A stretch of DNA of 62,782 nt from positions 1-62,782 of IMG/VR virus record IMGVR_UViG_3300025379_000009; one strand, written 5' to 3'. Position numbers and translations under genes: made by a program. The notes below the pieces were generated by a model. The model was given only the letters and a program-made list of their open reading frames with translations. It had not been told where the DNA came from and did no database searches. Every line of letters begins with the position of its first letter. Position 1 is the first letter of the stretch. The stretch is from a virus. Shown one piece after another: positions 8,170-16,341 of this stretch.

Positions 8170-9182
8170 AGGTTCTGATAGATTTTTAACAAGAGCTTAG
8201 GATCGTAAAATTCACTTTCAATATTGGTCAACTGATCTGTAACAATCTGATCCACACTTTCAAACTTGACCTCGCCTGGCGCCATGTCAATATCAATGTC
8301 GGTGCGTTTGCTGGGTATCAATGCCATTTCTCTCAAGTTGTGATCTTTGATGAATGTTTCTTTGATAAAATTGGCTTCTTCGTAGCTGATATCAATATCC
8401 AATTCTACCCGCACATGCATGTTGGGCACCAGTATATTTTTACCATTGTCAATGACCTCGCTCAACTTCATAACACGATAAAGCGGTTGTCCTGGCCATG
8501 CCAGATATTTTTCAGGCTGTCCCCATTCTAAGATCATCATGCCACGGTCTGCATCACCGGCGTCGGCAAAGTTGTGCGGAAAGCAGTTACCAATATAGTT
8601 GATATTCTTTTTCTTTTGACGCAAGTGAAAGTGACCGGAATACACGCTTTCAACACCGCTAAAATTTTCTACTTTGACTTCGCCGTGATCTGGCATTTCT
8701 ACCATGGCATTCATCTTGAAGTGCGGCAGTTCAAAATGTCCAAACATGTACTTGGCTGACATTTTGGGCAGTTTCTTGTGGTCGTCCCCGACCAGCCAAG
8801 GCGCAATGATCACATCGTCCTGTTTAAACCAGTCATTGACCACTGTGATGTTGGGCAGGTGTTGTGCCCACTCGGCACCGTGTATGTCACGCTTGTCACG
8901 ATAGTATAGATCATGATTGCCTGGTATAAAATAAAATTGATCAAATGCGGCACTGAGTTTTTCCAGGCTACGCAGGCTAACGTGCAGAGTCTGTAGGTTG
9001 ATACTGGCACGATGGTGATGCCAGTCACCTAGGAACATGCCGGTTTCGCAACCTTCGGCCCGAGCAGTTGCTATAAACCAATCGATAAATGCTTCACAGT
9101 CTTGATTGTGTACCAGACTGTTTGATTTAAGTCCAAAATGGATGTCCGTACAAACAGCTGCCTTGCGGAATAGAGTTGTCAT
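8166..9182 (-). CDS. 47: gp47-like recombination endonuclease subunit (Mre11/SbcD family)
   Basis: 338 residues, the same size as T4 gp47. The metallophosphoesterase motifs are in order: D13-x-H15 (CTDIHFG), GDWHHHR near 52, PGNHD near 97, a His in MFGHFELP near 147 and SGHFHLRQ near 173, which together build the two-metal nuclease site. It pairs with gp46 to resect double-strand ends. It is the first recombination gene downstream of gp55 (45 bp gap). No good Shine-Dalgarno precedes the ATG at 9182. Confidence 0.97.
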   Translation of the reverse strand: MTTLFRKAAVCTDIHFGLKSNSLVHNQDCEAFIDWFIATARAEGCETGMFLGDWHHHRASINLQTLHVSLRSLEKLSAAFDQFYFIPGNHDLYYRDKRDIHGAEWAQHLPNITVVNDWFKQDDVIIAPWLVGDDHKKLPKMSAKYMFGHFELPHFKMNAMVEMPDHGEVKVENFSGVESVYSGHFHLRQKKKNINYIGNCFPHNFADAGDADRGMMILEWGQPEKYLAWPGQPLYRVMKLSEVIDNGKNILVPNMHVRVELDIDISYEEANFIKETFIKDHNLREMALIPSKRTDIDIDMAPGEVKFESVDQIVTDQLTNIESEFYDPKLLLKIYQNL

Positions 9183-9227
9183 AGATTACAGTTTACAGTC
9201 ACAATCGGTTGATTGCAACCAGTCTGG

Positions 9228-10148
9228 TTAAGTTTCGTCGTTGTATTCTGCAATATCAATGTTGGTAACCACAGCTCCTGAGTTGGGGTTCTTCTTGCCG
9301 GCATTTTGTCTAGTCCAAGAAGGATTGAGTCCAGCCTGTTCCAACATGTCGTCACGAATGTTTTGATTTTTCTTTTCTAGATTCAAAATACGTGTGAAAC
9401 TGTTGGTGATCGCGGCTGTGTAGTAGGCAAACGGATTTTGACTTTTGGACTCGTCAAATTGTAGACCAATCTGACTCAGTTGCAACAGGGCCTGGCCACG
9501 CATTTCTTCGTTGTAGGTGTAGCCGCGCCAGTTGCTACGAGTGGCATAGCGTTCACATAATTTCATGTACATGGTAGCAAGTGTTCTTGTGGCCTGTCCG
9601 TGATCTTTTGAGAATTCGCCGTGCGTCAAGTCGCCTTTCCAGTGACTCTTGCCCACCAACACAGGTTCTTTGGCCTCGTTCAAGCGATAGTGATAGAATG
9701 GCGGAAAGTTCAGGCGTATGTGCTTGGCATCCAGTATGGGTTCGTCGACTAGATCAGCCAGTGGATCTTCTTCTTCAAAAAGATCCAGTTCCAGCATGTC
9801 CTCAATCTTGCGTTTTTTGCCTGTGACCTTGGGCGCTTTTTTTGGCGCCATGGGTATGTGATCCCAACAGGTAACACGAAACACCAGATCGGTATTGGGG
9901 ATCTTTTTAGGGTCTACGACCACACCGGTTTCGCGCTTGATACGGTCAGCTCTGTTTCTGCGTGCTTCGGCTATGGTTCTCTGATTGATTTTGAGTACGG
10001 TGGGCAAGATGATATCGTACTGATGATCCGTGACCGGATCTAGATAGCTACAGTAGGTGTTCTTGCTTAGGTGAATCTGTTTTAATATGTCTCGGTTGTT
10101 GAGGTAATTCTTGGGTGTTATGATCTTGGGGGCAAATTGTGTGGCCAC
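9228..10148 (-). CDS. 55: gp55-like late-transcription sigma factor
   Basis: 306 residues with a GTG start at 10148 (TAGGAG 8 nt upstream). The C-terminal half has the conserved gp55 core: NWRGYTYNEEMRGQAL, GLQFDESKSQNPFAYYTAA, then FTRILNLEKKNQNIRDD, corresponding to sigma region 2-like helices. The N-terminal NYLNNRDILKQIHLSK is also typical. An acidic insertion (LDLFEEEDPLADL) lies mid-protein. gp55 directs host RNA polymerase to TATAAATA-like late promoters together with the sliding clamp. A sigma70-type promoter immediately upstream suggests early/middle expression. Confidence 0.95.
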   Translation of the reverse strand: MATQFAPKIITPKNYLNNRDILKQIHLSKNTYCSYLDPVTDHQYDIILPTVLKINQRTIAEARRNRADRIKRETGVVVDPKKIPNTDLVFRVTCWDHIPMAPKKAPKVTGKKRKIEDMLELDLFEEEDPLADLVDEPILDAKHIRLNFPPFYHYRLNEAKEPVLVGKSHWKGDLTHGEFSKDHGQATRTLATMYMKLCERYATRSNWRGYTYNEEMRGQALLQLSQIGLQFDESKSQNPFAYYTAAITNSFTRILNLEKKNQNIRDDMLEQAGLNPSWTRQNAGKKNPNSGAVVTNIDIAEYNDET

Positions 10149-10173
10149 TGAGGAGTCTCCTAATAGTGTAGTT

Positions 10174-10201
10174 ATTGTAGCACAAAAACCACACGTGTCA
10201 A
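10174..10201 (-). promoter_or_regulatory. Sigma70-type promoter for gp55 operon
   Basis: On the minus strand TTGACA (10201-10196), a 16-bp spacer and TACAAT (10179-10174) give a near-consensus promoter. The predicted start lies near 10167, about 19 nt before the GTG of gp55, leaving room for its AGGAG. Host RNA polymerase could thus read gp55 and possibly gp47-gp46 before late transcription. Confidence 0.75.
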
Positions 10202-10232
10202 CCTATTTATCATTATATGGCCAGATTATTTT

Positions 10233-10243
10233 TGCGGTAAATA
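10233..10243 (+). promoter_or_regulatory. Candidate gp55-dependent late promoter before baseplate genes
   Basis: TGCGGTAAATA lies 17 nt upstream of ATG 10261 and ahead of AGGAAA (10250-10255). The identical 11-mer occurs at 37717-37727 before another structural gene. The TAAATA core matches the T4 late consensus TATAAATA and the CTAAATA form I recall from cyanophages. Confidence 0.65.
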
Positions 10244-10260
10244 TTCGATAGGAAACCAAC

Positions 10261-11556
10261 ATGGCTGACGATACAAACGTAGACCCAGGTACAGACCCCG
10301 AAGTACCTCAACCGGTAGATACACAACCACCTGCGGATCAAATAGCAACTGAACCTCAGCCGGTAGATCCTGCAGCCAACAGCGAAGTTACTTCGGCCGA
10401 CGAATACACCACTGACAGCAACGGCAATGTTTTCAAGAACGGTACTTTCTATCGTGCAGCCAATTCTGACAGCGAAGTAGATCCTACAGTGGACCCTGAA
10501 ACTGGAAAACCAACCGATACCTACACCACTGACAGCAAAGGCAATATTTTTAAAAATGGTACATTCTATCGAGCTGCTGCATCTGACAGCGAAGTCAGTC
10601 CCACAGTCAATCCTGAAGCCAAGGCCATCACCGATGCTACTGGAGCGGTCAACGGTGGTTCATTCGCAGGCGCCCTGTTTAATCTTGGATCAACATCCGG
10701 GGCCATAGCATCAGCTATACAAGGGCTCACCGGGTCAGCACAAAAACAACAGACCTTTTCAGATCAGAATCGACAGATCAATCAAAATGACTGGCGAGTC
10801 AAACTGAGTCTAGCACCGCAGAGCAAGTATCTTTATAATTCTCAGCCAACCGGCTCGGCTGGCATCCTGGAACCCTTGCGCGGTACCAATGGAGTAATAT
10901 TTCCTTACACGCCGGCCATCACCACGGCCTATCGTGCCAGCTATAGTCCTTACGACCTTACGCATTCAAACTATCGTGGCTACTGGTATCAAAACAGCTT
11001 TGTGGACATTATCAATATCACTGCGCCCTTTACCGCACAAAATACTACCGAAGCCAATTACATGTTGGCCGTGATACAATTTTTCAAATCTGTGACCAAG
11101 ATGTTCTATGGACAAGATGCCGAGCGCGGTTCGCCGCCACCGGTGGTTTACCTTTCGGGTCTAGGTGAATATCAGTTCAACAATCATGCCTGTCTGGTGA
11201 GTAACTTTAACTATGTTTTGCCAGCTGATGTAGATTACATCCGTGCTGGTAGTACCAACAATCTACAACTGAATCAGGACTTGGCCAGACCCAAGACCGG
11301 TGTCAGCATCAACAGCAACTTTGGCAGTTTACAACGGCTGGCCACGGCCATACTCAGCAACGGCAATCCAGTATCACAAGGTGCCAAGCCCACAGCACCA
11401 CCACCAGCTAATACTCTTAACAGTCCAACCTATGTGCCAACCAAGATTGAAATACAACTAGCCTTGATGCCGGTACAGAGTCGTCAACAGGTCAGCACAC
11501 AGTTTAGCCTCAAAGGATTTGCCAGTGGTGATCTACTAAGAAAAGGATTCTGGTAA
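10261..11556 (+). CDS. 48: gp48-like baseplate tail-tube cap protein with N-terminal repeats
   Basis: 431 residues. The region from about 175 onward (WRVKLSLAPQSKYLY, GVIFPYTPAITTAYRASY, LTHSNYRGYWYQNS, then FFKSVTKMFYGQD, PPVVYLSGLGEYQFNNH and LPADVDYIRAG) matches the tail-tube-like fold of gp48/gp54-type caps in marine T4-like phages. The first 130 residues are Pro/Asp/Thr-rich and contain two copies of a 19-residue module (Y49-A67 and Y88-A106, 39 residues apart) that recurs in the protein at 13029. A helical segment (about 140-165) is Gly/Ala-rich. It caps the tail tube at the baseplate hub. It starts the late baseplate operon; the stop overlaps the next start (TAATG). Confidence 0.75.
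   Translation: MADDTNVDPGTDPEVPQPVDTQPPADQIATEPQPVDPAANSEVTSADEYTTDSNGNVFKNGTFYRAANSDSEVDPTVDPETGKPTDTYTTDSKGNIFKNGTFYRAAASDSEVSPTVNPEAKAITDATGAVNGGSFAGALFNLGSTSGAIASAIQGLTGSAQKQQTFSDQNRQINQNDWRVKLSLAPQSKYLYNSQPTGSAGILEPLRGTNGVIFPYTPAITTAYRASYSPYDLTHSNYRGYWYQNSFVDIINITAPFTAQNTTEANYMLAVIQFFKSVTKMFYGQDAERGSPPPVVYLSGLGEYQFNNHACLVSNFNYVLPADVDYIRAGSTNNLQLNQDLARPKTGVSINSNFGSLQRLATAILSNGNPVSQGAKPTAPPPANTLNSPTYVPTKIEIQLALMPVQSRQQVSTQFSLKGFASGDLLRKGFW
10405..10578 (+). repeat. Two copies of a 19-residue YTTDS...FYRAA module
   Basis: Codons for Y49-A67 (10405-10461) and Y88-A106 (10522-10578) encode near-identical YTTDSxGNxFKNGTFYRAA units. A third copy lies in another gene at 14556-14612. The DNA copies have drifted at third positions, so the duplication is not recent or is selected at protein level. 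Confidence 0.9.
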
Positions 11557-11855
11557 TGGCCACTTACGATTCGACCAGTCCTTACTATCTCACTGGATAT
11601 AGCCAGTTCTTCTTGGATGTCATGGTCAATAGACCCATTCCTAAACGCCCTGATGATCAACTCTTGGTTCTAAATCAGACCTATCAATACAGACCCGATC
11701 TCCTGGCCTATGACCTCTATGGCAATCCTGGACTCTGGTGGGTTTTCTATCAACGCAATTCCAACACCCTGACCAAACCACCGCTTGATTTTGCCGCTGG
11801 TGTACAGATTTACCTACCCAATATCAATACCTTAAAAACAGTGTTGGGATTCTAG
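11556..11855 (+). CDS. 53: gp53-like baseplate wedge subunit
   Basis: 99 residues, all of it the conserved gp53/LysM-like fold: SPYYLTGYSQFFLDVMVNRPIP, then a YQYRPDLLAYDLYGNPGLWWVF segment in which D-x-x-A-xDLYGNP-LWW is diagnostic, and a C-terminal GVQIYLPN. T4 gp53 is 196 residues, so this is the core only, as in other marine T4-like phages. gp53 stitches adjacent baseplate wedges together. It is coupled to gp48 by TAATG. Confidence 0.9.
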   Translation: MATYDSTSPYYLTGYSQFFLDVMVNRPIPKRPDDQLLVLNQTYQYRPDLLAYDLYGNPGLWWVFYQRNSNTLTKPPLDFAAGVQIYLPNINTLKTVLGF

Positions 11856-11856
11856 C

Positions 11857-13026
11857 ATGCCGGCCAACCGACAAAACAATCCCAACTTTTTTGGTCCTTT
11901 GCCTACCAGCTTTGGAGTAAGTCAACGAACCGTGGCTGCGAGCAGAGACGACGTTGGTACCAACGACCCGGTCAAAACTTTGACCACCACCCAGGCTACC
12001 CCGCCGGCTGATCCTAACAACAACGCAGGATTTTACAACGATTCAGAATACAGCGCACAAACCCCGGCACAAAATCCCGGTGTAGGTGCCGCCACCGAAG
12101 ACGGTACAGCGCCAAACAACACAGTCACACAAACAGTAGTCAACGCATCGGCCAATCAACAGATCAACCCCGAACCCAATGTGCTGGATCAGTATACCAG
12201 TTATACCTATGCTATATCCTGGTACATGCTGACACCGACCCAGTTCAATGCTCTGGGGCAAAGCGGTCAAAAAAATATCAATACCTGGAGCCTGTTGATG
12301 CAGGACGGTGGTGCTCAACTCACTCCCGGCAACAATGCAGGTAGCCGCAACAGCTATTTCAATCTGGATTACTATATGGACAATCTAGAAATTGAAACTC
12401 AGATCTTGGGCAAAGGATCCGGCGGTCCCAACAACAACACGGCCATGAGTTTTACTGTGACCGAACCCAATGGATTTACCTTGATCGATAATCTATACCG
12501 GTCAGCAGTGGATCTTTTCAAACAAAACAATCTACCACCCTTGAGTTCTTGGCAACAGGTGCAGTACTGCCTGGTCATACAGTTCTATGGCTACGACAGC
12601 GCTGGCAATCTAGTGGCACCGGCCACCGGCAGCATAACCAACAATGCGACCTTTGCTGGCGGTGCTCCGGCTGTGGTACAGAAATATTTTCCTTTTTCCA
12701 TAGCCAACTTGACCACCCGCATAGTCAACAAGCAGGTTGAATACAAAATCAGCTGTGTGCCGTTACCATACTCAACTGGCCTGGGATCAGCTCGCGGCTC
12801 TATACCGTTCAACTATGAATTTTCTGGCAAGACCTTGGCTGAAGTACTGAATGGCAAGCCCGGCAGTGGCATAGCCGCTACCAATCAGGTCCAGGATGGG
12901 CGCCTCAGCACACCTACAGTGCAACAAGCACCAACCAACGTGCCCAACGATCAAGCCATACTTGACAGTAGTGGTCAAGTCACAGCGGCCAGCGCAGCTG
13001 ATCCCAACAGATACGGTGGAGGTTAA
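11857..13026 (+). CDS. Baseplate hub-associated structural protein (first of a pair)
   Basis: 389 residues, no enzymatic motif. N-terminal MPANRQNNPNFFGPLPTSFG followed by SQRTVAASRDD is nearly repeated at the start of the next gene. A Pro/Thr/Asn-rich linker (35-105) precedes a folded region from about 110 (YTSYTYAISWYMLTPTQFNA, NSYFNLDYYMDNLEIET, SFTVTEPNGFTLIDNL, SWQQVQYCLVIQFYGYD) of the kind seen in hub or tube-initiator proteins of marine myoviruses. The position between gp53 and gp5 suggests a role like T4 gp27 or its partners. It ends 2 nt before the next ATG. Confidence 0.7.
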   Translation: MPANRQNNPNFFGPLPTSFGVSQRTVAASRDDVGTNDPVKTLTTTQATPPADPNNNAGFYNDSEYSAQTPAQNPGVGAATEDGTAPNNTVTQTVVNASANQQINPEPNVLDQYTSYTYAISWYMLTPTQFNALGQSGQKNINTWSLLMQDGGAQLTPGNNAGSRNSYFNLDYYMDNLEIETQILGKGSGGPNNNTAMSFTVTEPNGFTLIDNLYRSAVDLFKQNNLPPLSSWQQVQYCLVIQFYGYDSAGNLVAPATGSITNNATFAGGAPAVVQKYFPFSIANLTTRIVNKQVEYKISCVPLPYSTGLGSARGSIPFNYEFSGKTLAEVLNGKPGSGIAATNQVQDGRLSTPTVQQAPTNVPNDQAILDSSGQVTAASAADPNRYGGG

Positions 13027-13028
13027 TC

Positions 13029-14822
13029 ATGCCAGCCAATGGACAGAAGAACGCACTTGGTACTACTTTTCTTGGTAGCTTCCCTCAGAGCTTTAGTGCC
13101 AGTCAGCGTACCACAGCCGCAGTACGCGATGCCACGTCGGCTCCGGCTGTACAAGCAGCCGCACCTACCGATCCCAACACAGCGCCGCCCAATGCCACAG
13201 CCGCACCCACCGGATCCAACCCAGCACAACAGTTTACTGGTCTGTGTGAAGCACTCAATGCCTGGCAACAGGATCTGGCCAAGAAAAAACAATACAAGAT
13301 AGCCGACCAGTATGAAATAGTTTTTGCTCCAGCCACCATGGGCAATGCCACAGTGAAAAAACAAGGCGAGACCAACAAGGATCGCACGCCCATGCAACAG
13401 CCAACCAATGCCAAAACAGCCTTGGATACCAATACCAATAGTACCGACACAACCGGTCGCCTTATCAGTGTCACAGCCGGGACACAGATCGTGCAGTTTA
13501 TAGATCAGACCATACGTGCCAGCAGTTATATCAGTGATCAACAGACCTGGGTCATTGATGAGGAAACACAAAAGGCTGTGAAAAACACCACCACAAGCGG
13601 AAAAAATGTGGCCTGGTACAAGATCAGTGTGATCGTGACCAGTCTGGGTGCCGATCCTGCCCGCAATGATCAAGCCTACAAGATGACCTACTTGATTACT
13701 CCCTATGCCATCAACGAAACCCAGAGCCAATACTTTCCCAAGACATCGTTCCGCGGAGTACACAAGAGTTATCCTTACTGGTTCACAGGACAAAATACTG
13801 CGGTCCTAAGCTACGAGCAAGACATCAACAGCACGTTCCTGTTGACGGTTAGCGGTGACTTGCCTAATGTACAACAGGACTATACTACCAACAGTAGTGT
13901 GTTATACAAGCGCAGTTTCCAGACTCGTAGTGATCAAAGCGATCAAGGAGCCACAGGCAAAACTCTGGAACCAGCGGCCAATCTGGCCGACTTCCTGTAT
14001 AATCCCGCAGACTTTGCCAAGGTCACCCTGAAGATCATAGGTGATCCGGCCTGGTTACAGCAGGGCGAGTGTTCCAGTACCATTGATGCTGCCAACTTTA
14101 GTTTTGCGCCATTCAACGCCGACGGAGGTATTAACTTTGATGCCAGCGAAGTGTGTTTTGACATAATCTGGAACCAGCCCGAAGACTACGATTTCAGTAC
14201 CGGCATAACATCGGTCAACAACAATCAAAAAAATTCAAACGGCACCTATAGCCACAATCACCCACAGCAGAATCAAACCTATCGATGCATGACGGTAAAC
14301 AGCTCATTCAGCAAGGGCAGTTTTACCCAGGTCCTGCACGGCACCTTGTTGACCGATGTGTCTGGAAACGGTCCAGCCAGTGCTAGTACACAGGCTTCTG
14401 CCGGTACTGGAAGACCACAGACCGCACCCAGTGTCACCGGAGCAGTGACCAACAGCAACAATACCGCAGGTGGTGCCACTGGTGGAGCAGGAACCAACGC
14501 CACTGGTGCTGGAGTGCGTGCTCCTGCTGCTGGTTATGATACCGAACTAGATACCTACACCACCGACAGCAAGGGTAATACATACAAGGATGGGGTTCTG
14601 TATCGAGCCGCCGAAGTACCAGATTCAGATCCCCTGTCGCAGACCACTGTGGGTCCTGATGCAGCCAGTGCTCCAGCACCGCAACCAGCCGCACCTCCAG
14701 GTGATCCTACCAGCAATGGTGATGTAGCCGTGGCCAACAGTTTGACTCCGGGAGAACAAGTGGTAGAAAATAATCCAGCACCAGCACAACTGGTTGCTGA
14801 TGATGATTCATCAGATCGATAA
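13029..14822 (+). CDS. Baseplate hub-associated structural protein (second of a pair)
   Basis: 597 residues. It shares the N-terminal pattern MPAN..N..FLGSFPQSFSASQRT with the preceding protein. The central part (70-455) alternates strands and loops: KKKQYKIADQYEIVFAPATM, SYISDQQTWVIDEETQ, WYKISVIVTSLGADPARND, YPYWFTGQNTAVLSYEQDIN and CFDIIWNQPEDYDF, consistent with a hub domain that completes the one begun in the neighbour. The C-terminal 140 residues are low-complexity Gly/Ala/Pro/Thr and contain Y510-A528, a third copy of the module found twice in the gp48-like protein. Function inferred from position only. Confidence 0.7.
   Translation: MPANGQKNALGTTFLGSFPQSFSASQRTTAAVRDATSAPAVQAAAPTDPNTAPPNATAAPTGSNPAQQFTGLCEALNAWQQDLAKKKQYKIADQYEIVFAPATMGNATVKKQGETNKDRTPMQQPTNAKTALDTNTNSTDTTGRLISVTAGTQIVQFIDQTIRASSYISDQQTWVIDEETQKAVKNTTTSGKNVAWYKISVIVTSLGADPARNDQAYKMTYLITPYAINETQSQYFPKTSFRGVHKSYPYWFTGQNTAVLSYEQDINSTFLLTVSGDLPNVQQDYTTNSSVLYKRSFQTRSDQSDQGATGKTLEPAANLADFLYNPADFAKVTLKIIGDPAWLQQGECSSTIDAANFSFAPFNADGGINFDASEVCFDIIWNQPEDYDFSTGITSVNNNQKNSNGTYSHNHPQQNQTYRCMTVNSSFSKGSFTQVLHGTLLTDVSGNGPASASTQASAGTGRPQTAPSVTGAVTNSNNTAGGATGGAGTNATGAGVRAPAAGYDTELDTYTTDSKGNTYKDGVLYRAAEVPDSDPLSQTTVGPDAASAPAPQPAAPPGDPTSNGDVAVANSLTPGEQVVENNPAPAQLVADDDSSDR
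14556..14612 (+). repeat. Third copy of the YTTDS...LYRAA module
   Basis: Encodes YTTDSKGNTYKDGVLYRAA, matching the two modules in the gp48-like protein (10405-10578) in 14 or more of 19 positions, preceded like them by an acidic/Thr linker. It lies in the disordered C-terminal tail. Confidence 0.85.
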
Positions 14823-14835
14823 CAGGAAAGTATAA

Positions 14836-16341
14836 ATGGAAAATATATCACGCAACAAAGGACAACCGCAAGGCTACAAGTTTGATCGTGCCGGTGCTTC
14901 GGCTGAATTTGGTCCTTTTGTTGGCGAAGTCATGAACAATGTTGATCCCACCAGAGGTGGTCGCCTGCAGGTCTATATCGAACAGTTTGCTGGACCCAAC
15001 AAGACTGACAAGAGCCTGTGGCGCACAGTAAACTATGTGCCGCCTTTTTACGGAGTAACTCCGCAACAGGGATCAACTGGCACTGGTACATTCCTACAAG
15101 GCAATCAACAGAGCTACGGCATGTGGTTCACTCCTCCAGACATAGGCACCACGGTGTTGTGTTTCTTTGTAGCCGGTGATCCCAATCAAGGCTACTACTT
15201 GGGCTGTGTACCGGTGCAGGGCATCAATCACATGATACCGGCCATTGGAGCCGCACCCACAGCTCAAGCTGTAACACAAAATCAAAATCAGTCAACCTAT
15301 TTTGCCGGCGCCAAACAGCTACCGGTCACAGAAATCAATGCGGCCAATACCAAGATCAATGAGAATCCCAAGTTTTTTGATCAGCCCAAACCGGTGCACA
15401 GCTATGTGGCTGGTATCCTGTTCCAGCAGGGTCTCAACAATGACACAGTACGTGGACCAATTCTCAGCTCCAGCCAACGCGAAAGCCCCAGCAACTGCTA
15501 CGGTATATCCACACCGGGTCGTGCAATCTATCAAGGTGGCCTAGATGACAGTAATGGTACAGCAAGCTCACAGGTAGCCGGTGAAAAACTGGCCGACGTC
15601 AAGGTGATTGGTCGCAGAGGTGGACACAGTTTTGTTATGGACGATGGTGATCTAGATGGACACGACAATCTCATACGCATACGCACAGCCAAAGGACATC
15701 AGATCACCATGAGTGATGATGGCAACTGTTTTTATATATGTCATGCCAATGGTCAAACCTGGGTTGAACTGGGCCAGGAAGGTACCTTGGATGTGTTCAG
15801 CACCAACAGTATAAATCTTCGTACTCAGGGCACTATTAATCTGCATGCTGATCAGGATGTCAATATCTATGCGGGTAACAAAATGAACTTGAAGAGCAAG
15901 GCCGGAACCAGTTTACAAAGTGATGCCGATCTCAATGTGGCTACCAAGGCGGCCCTGACTCTGTTTGGCAGCACGGTGGGAGTCAAGAGCAAGAGTAGCA
16001 TAGCCATGAAAGGCCAAACCATTGCTATTGCCAGCCAAGGTCCGCTGAGTCTCAAAGGACTACCCATCAGCTTGAACGGCCAAGCACCAGCAGCATCGGT
16101 GTCAACTCCTGCAGGAATAACCAAATATCTAAATCCCGATGTGGAATTCAACAGCAGTGTGGGTTGGACGGTAAATGCCACCGGAACTGAAAGTATCTGT
16201 ACTCGCGTGCCCACACATGAACCTTATCCTTATCATAATCAAGGCGTACAAGACAGCACCAGTCTGGAATCAGGACAACCTAGTTCCCCGCCTGGAGCAC
16301 CCATAGTGCCCGACGATGTGAGCATAACCAAGACATCATGA
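14836..16341 (+). CDS. 5: gp5-like central spike protein lacking the lysozyme domain
   Basis: 501 residues. The N-terminal OB-fold region (25-145) has GPFVGEVMNNVDPTRGGRLQ, WRTVNYVPPFYGVTPQQG and WFTPPDIGTTVLCFF, as in gp5/VgrG. The C-terminal third (from GGHSFVMDDGD near 260) runs through IRIRTAKGHQITMSDDG and repeating N-L-T/I-N units (INLRTQGTINLHADQDVNIY, MNLKSKAGTSLQSDADLN) typical of the triple-stranded beta-helix spike. There is no T4-lysozyme-like insert (no E-x8-D-x5-T motif). It forms the membrane-puncturing tip. AGGAAA lies before ATG 14836; the stop overlaps the next ATG. Confidence 0.88.
   Translation: MENISRNKGQPQGYKFDRAGASAEFGPFVGEVMNNVDPTRGGRLQVYIEQFAGPNKTDKSLWRTVNYVPPFYGVTPQQGSTGTGTFLQGNQQSYGMWFTPPDIGTTVLCFFVAGDPNQGYYLGCVPVQGINHMIPAIGAAPTAQAVTQNQNQSTYFAGAKQLPVTEINAANTKINENPKFFDQPKPVHSYVAGILFQQGLNNDTVRGPILSSSQRESPSNCYGISTPGRAIYQGGLDDSNGTASSQVAGEKLADVKVIGRRGGHSFVMDDGDLDGHDNLIRIRTAKGHQITMSDDGNCFYICHANGQTWVELGQEGTLDVFSTNSINLRTQGTINLHADQDVNIYAGNKMNLKSKAGTSLQSDADLNVATKAALTLFGSTVGVKSKSSIAMKGQTIAIASQGPLSLKGLPISLNGQAPAASVSTPAGITKYLNPDVEFNSSVGWTVNATGTESICTRVPTHEPYPYHNQGVQDSTSLESGQPSSPPGAPIVPDDVSITKTS

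Noticed and set aside
9217-9229. AACCAG/CTGGTT palindrome as a terminator between gp55 and gp47
   Set aside because: One-nt centre cannot form a useful hairpin loop and no T-run follows; the operon probably continues through.
13039-13302. +1-frame ORF with a hydrophobic start in the second hub gene
   Set aside because: No ribosome site, Pro/His/Arg-rich body; used as a negative comparison for the nested membrane ORFs.
13023-13793. 256-residue minus-strand ORF opposite the second hub gene
   Set aside because: Lies wholly antisense to a well-supported structural gene, is Cys/Gly/His-rich, has no ribosome site or operon context, and is best seen as a shadow.
14836-16341. Lysozyme domain in the gp5-like protein
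   Set aside because: No Glu-x8-Asp-x5-Thr pattern or insert between the OB-fold and the beta-helix.
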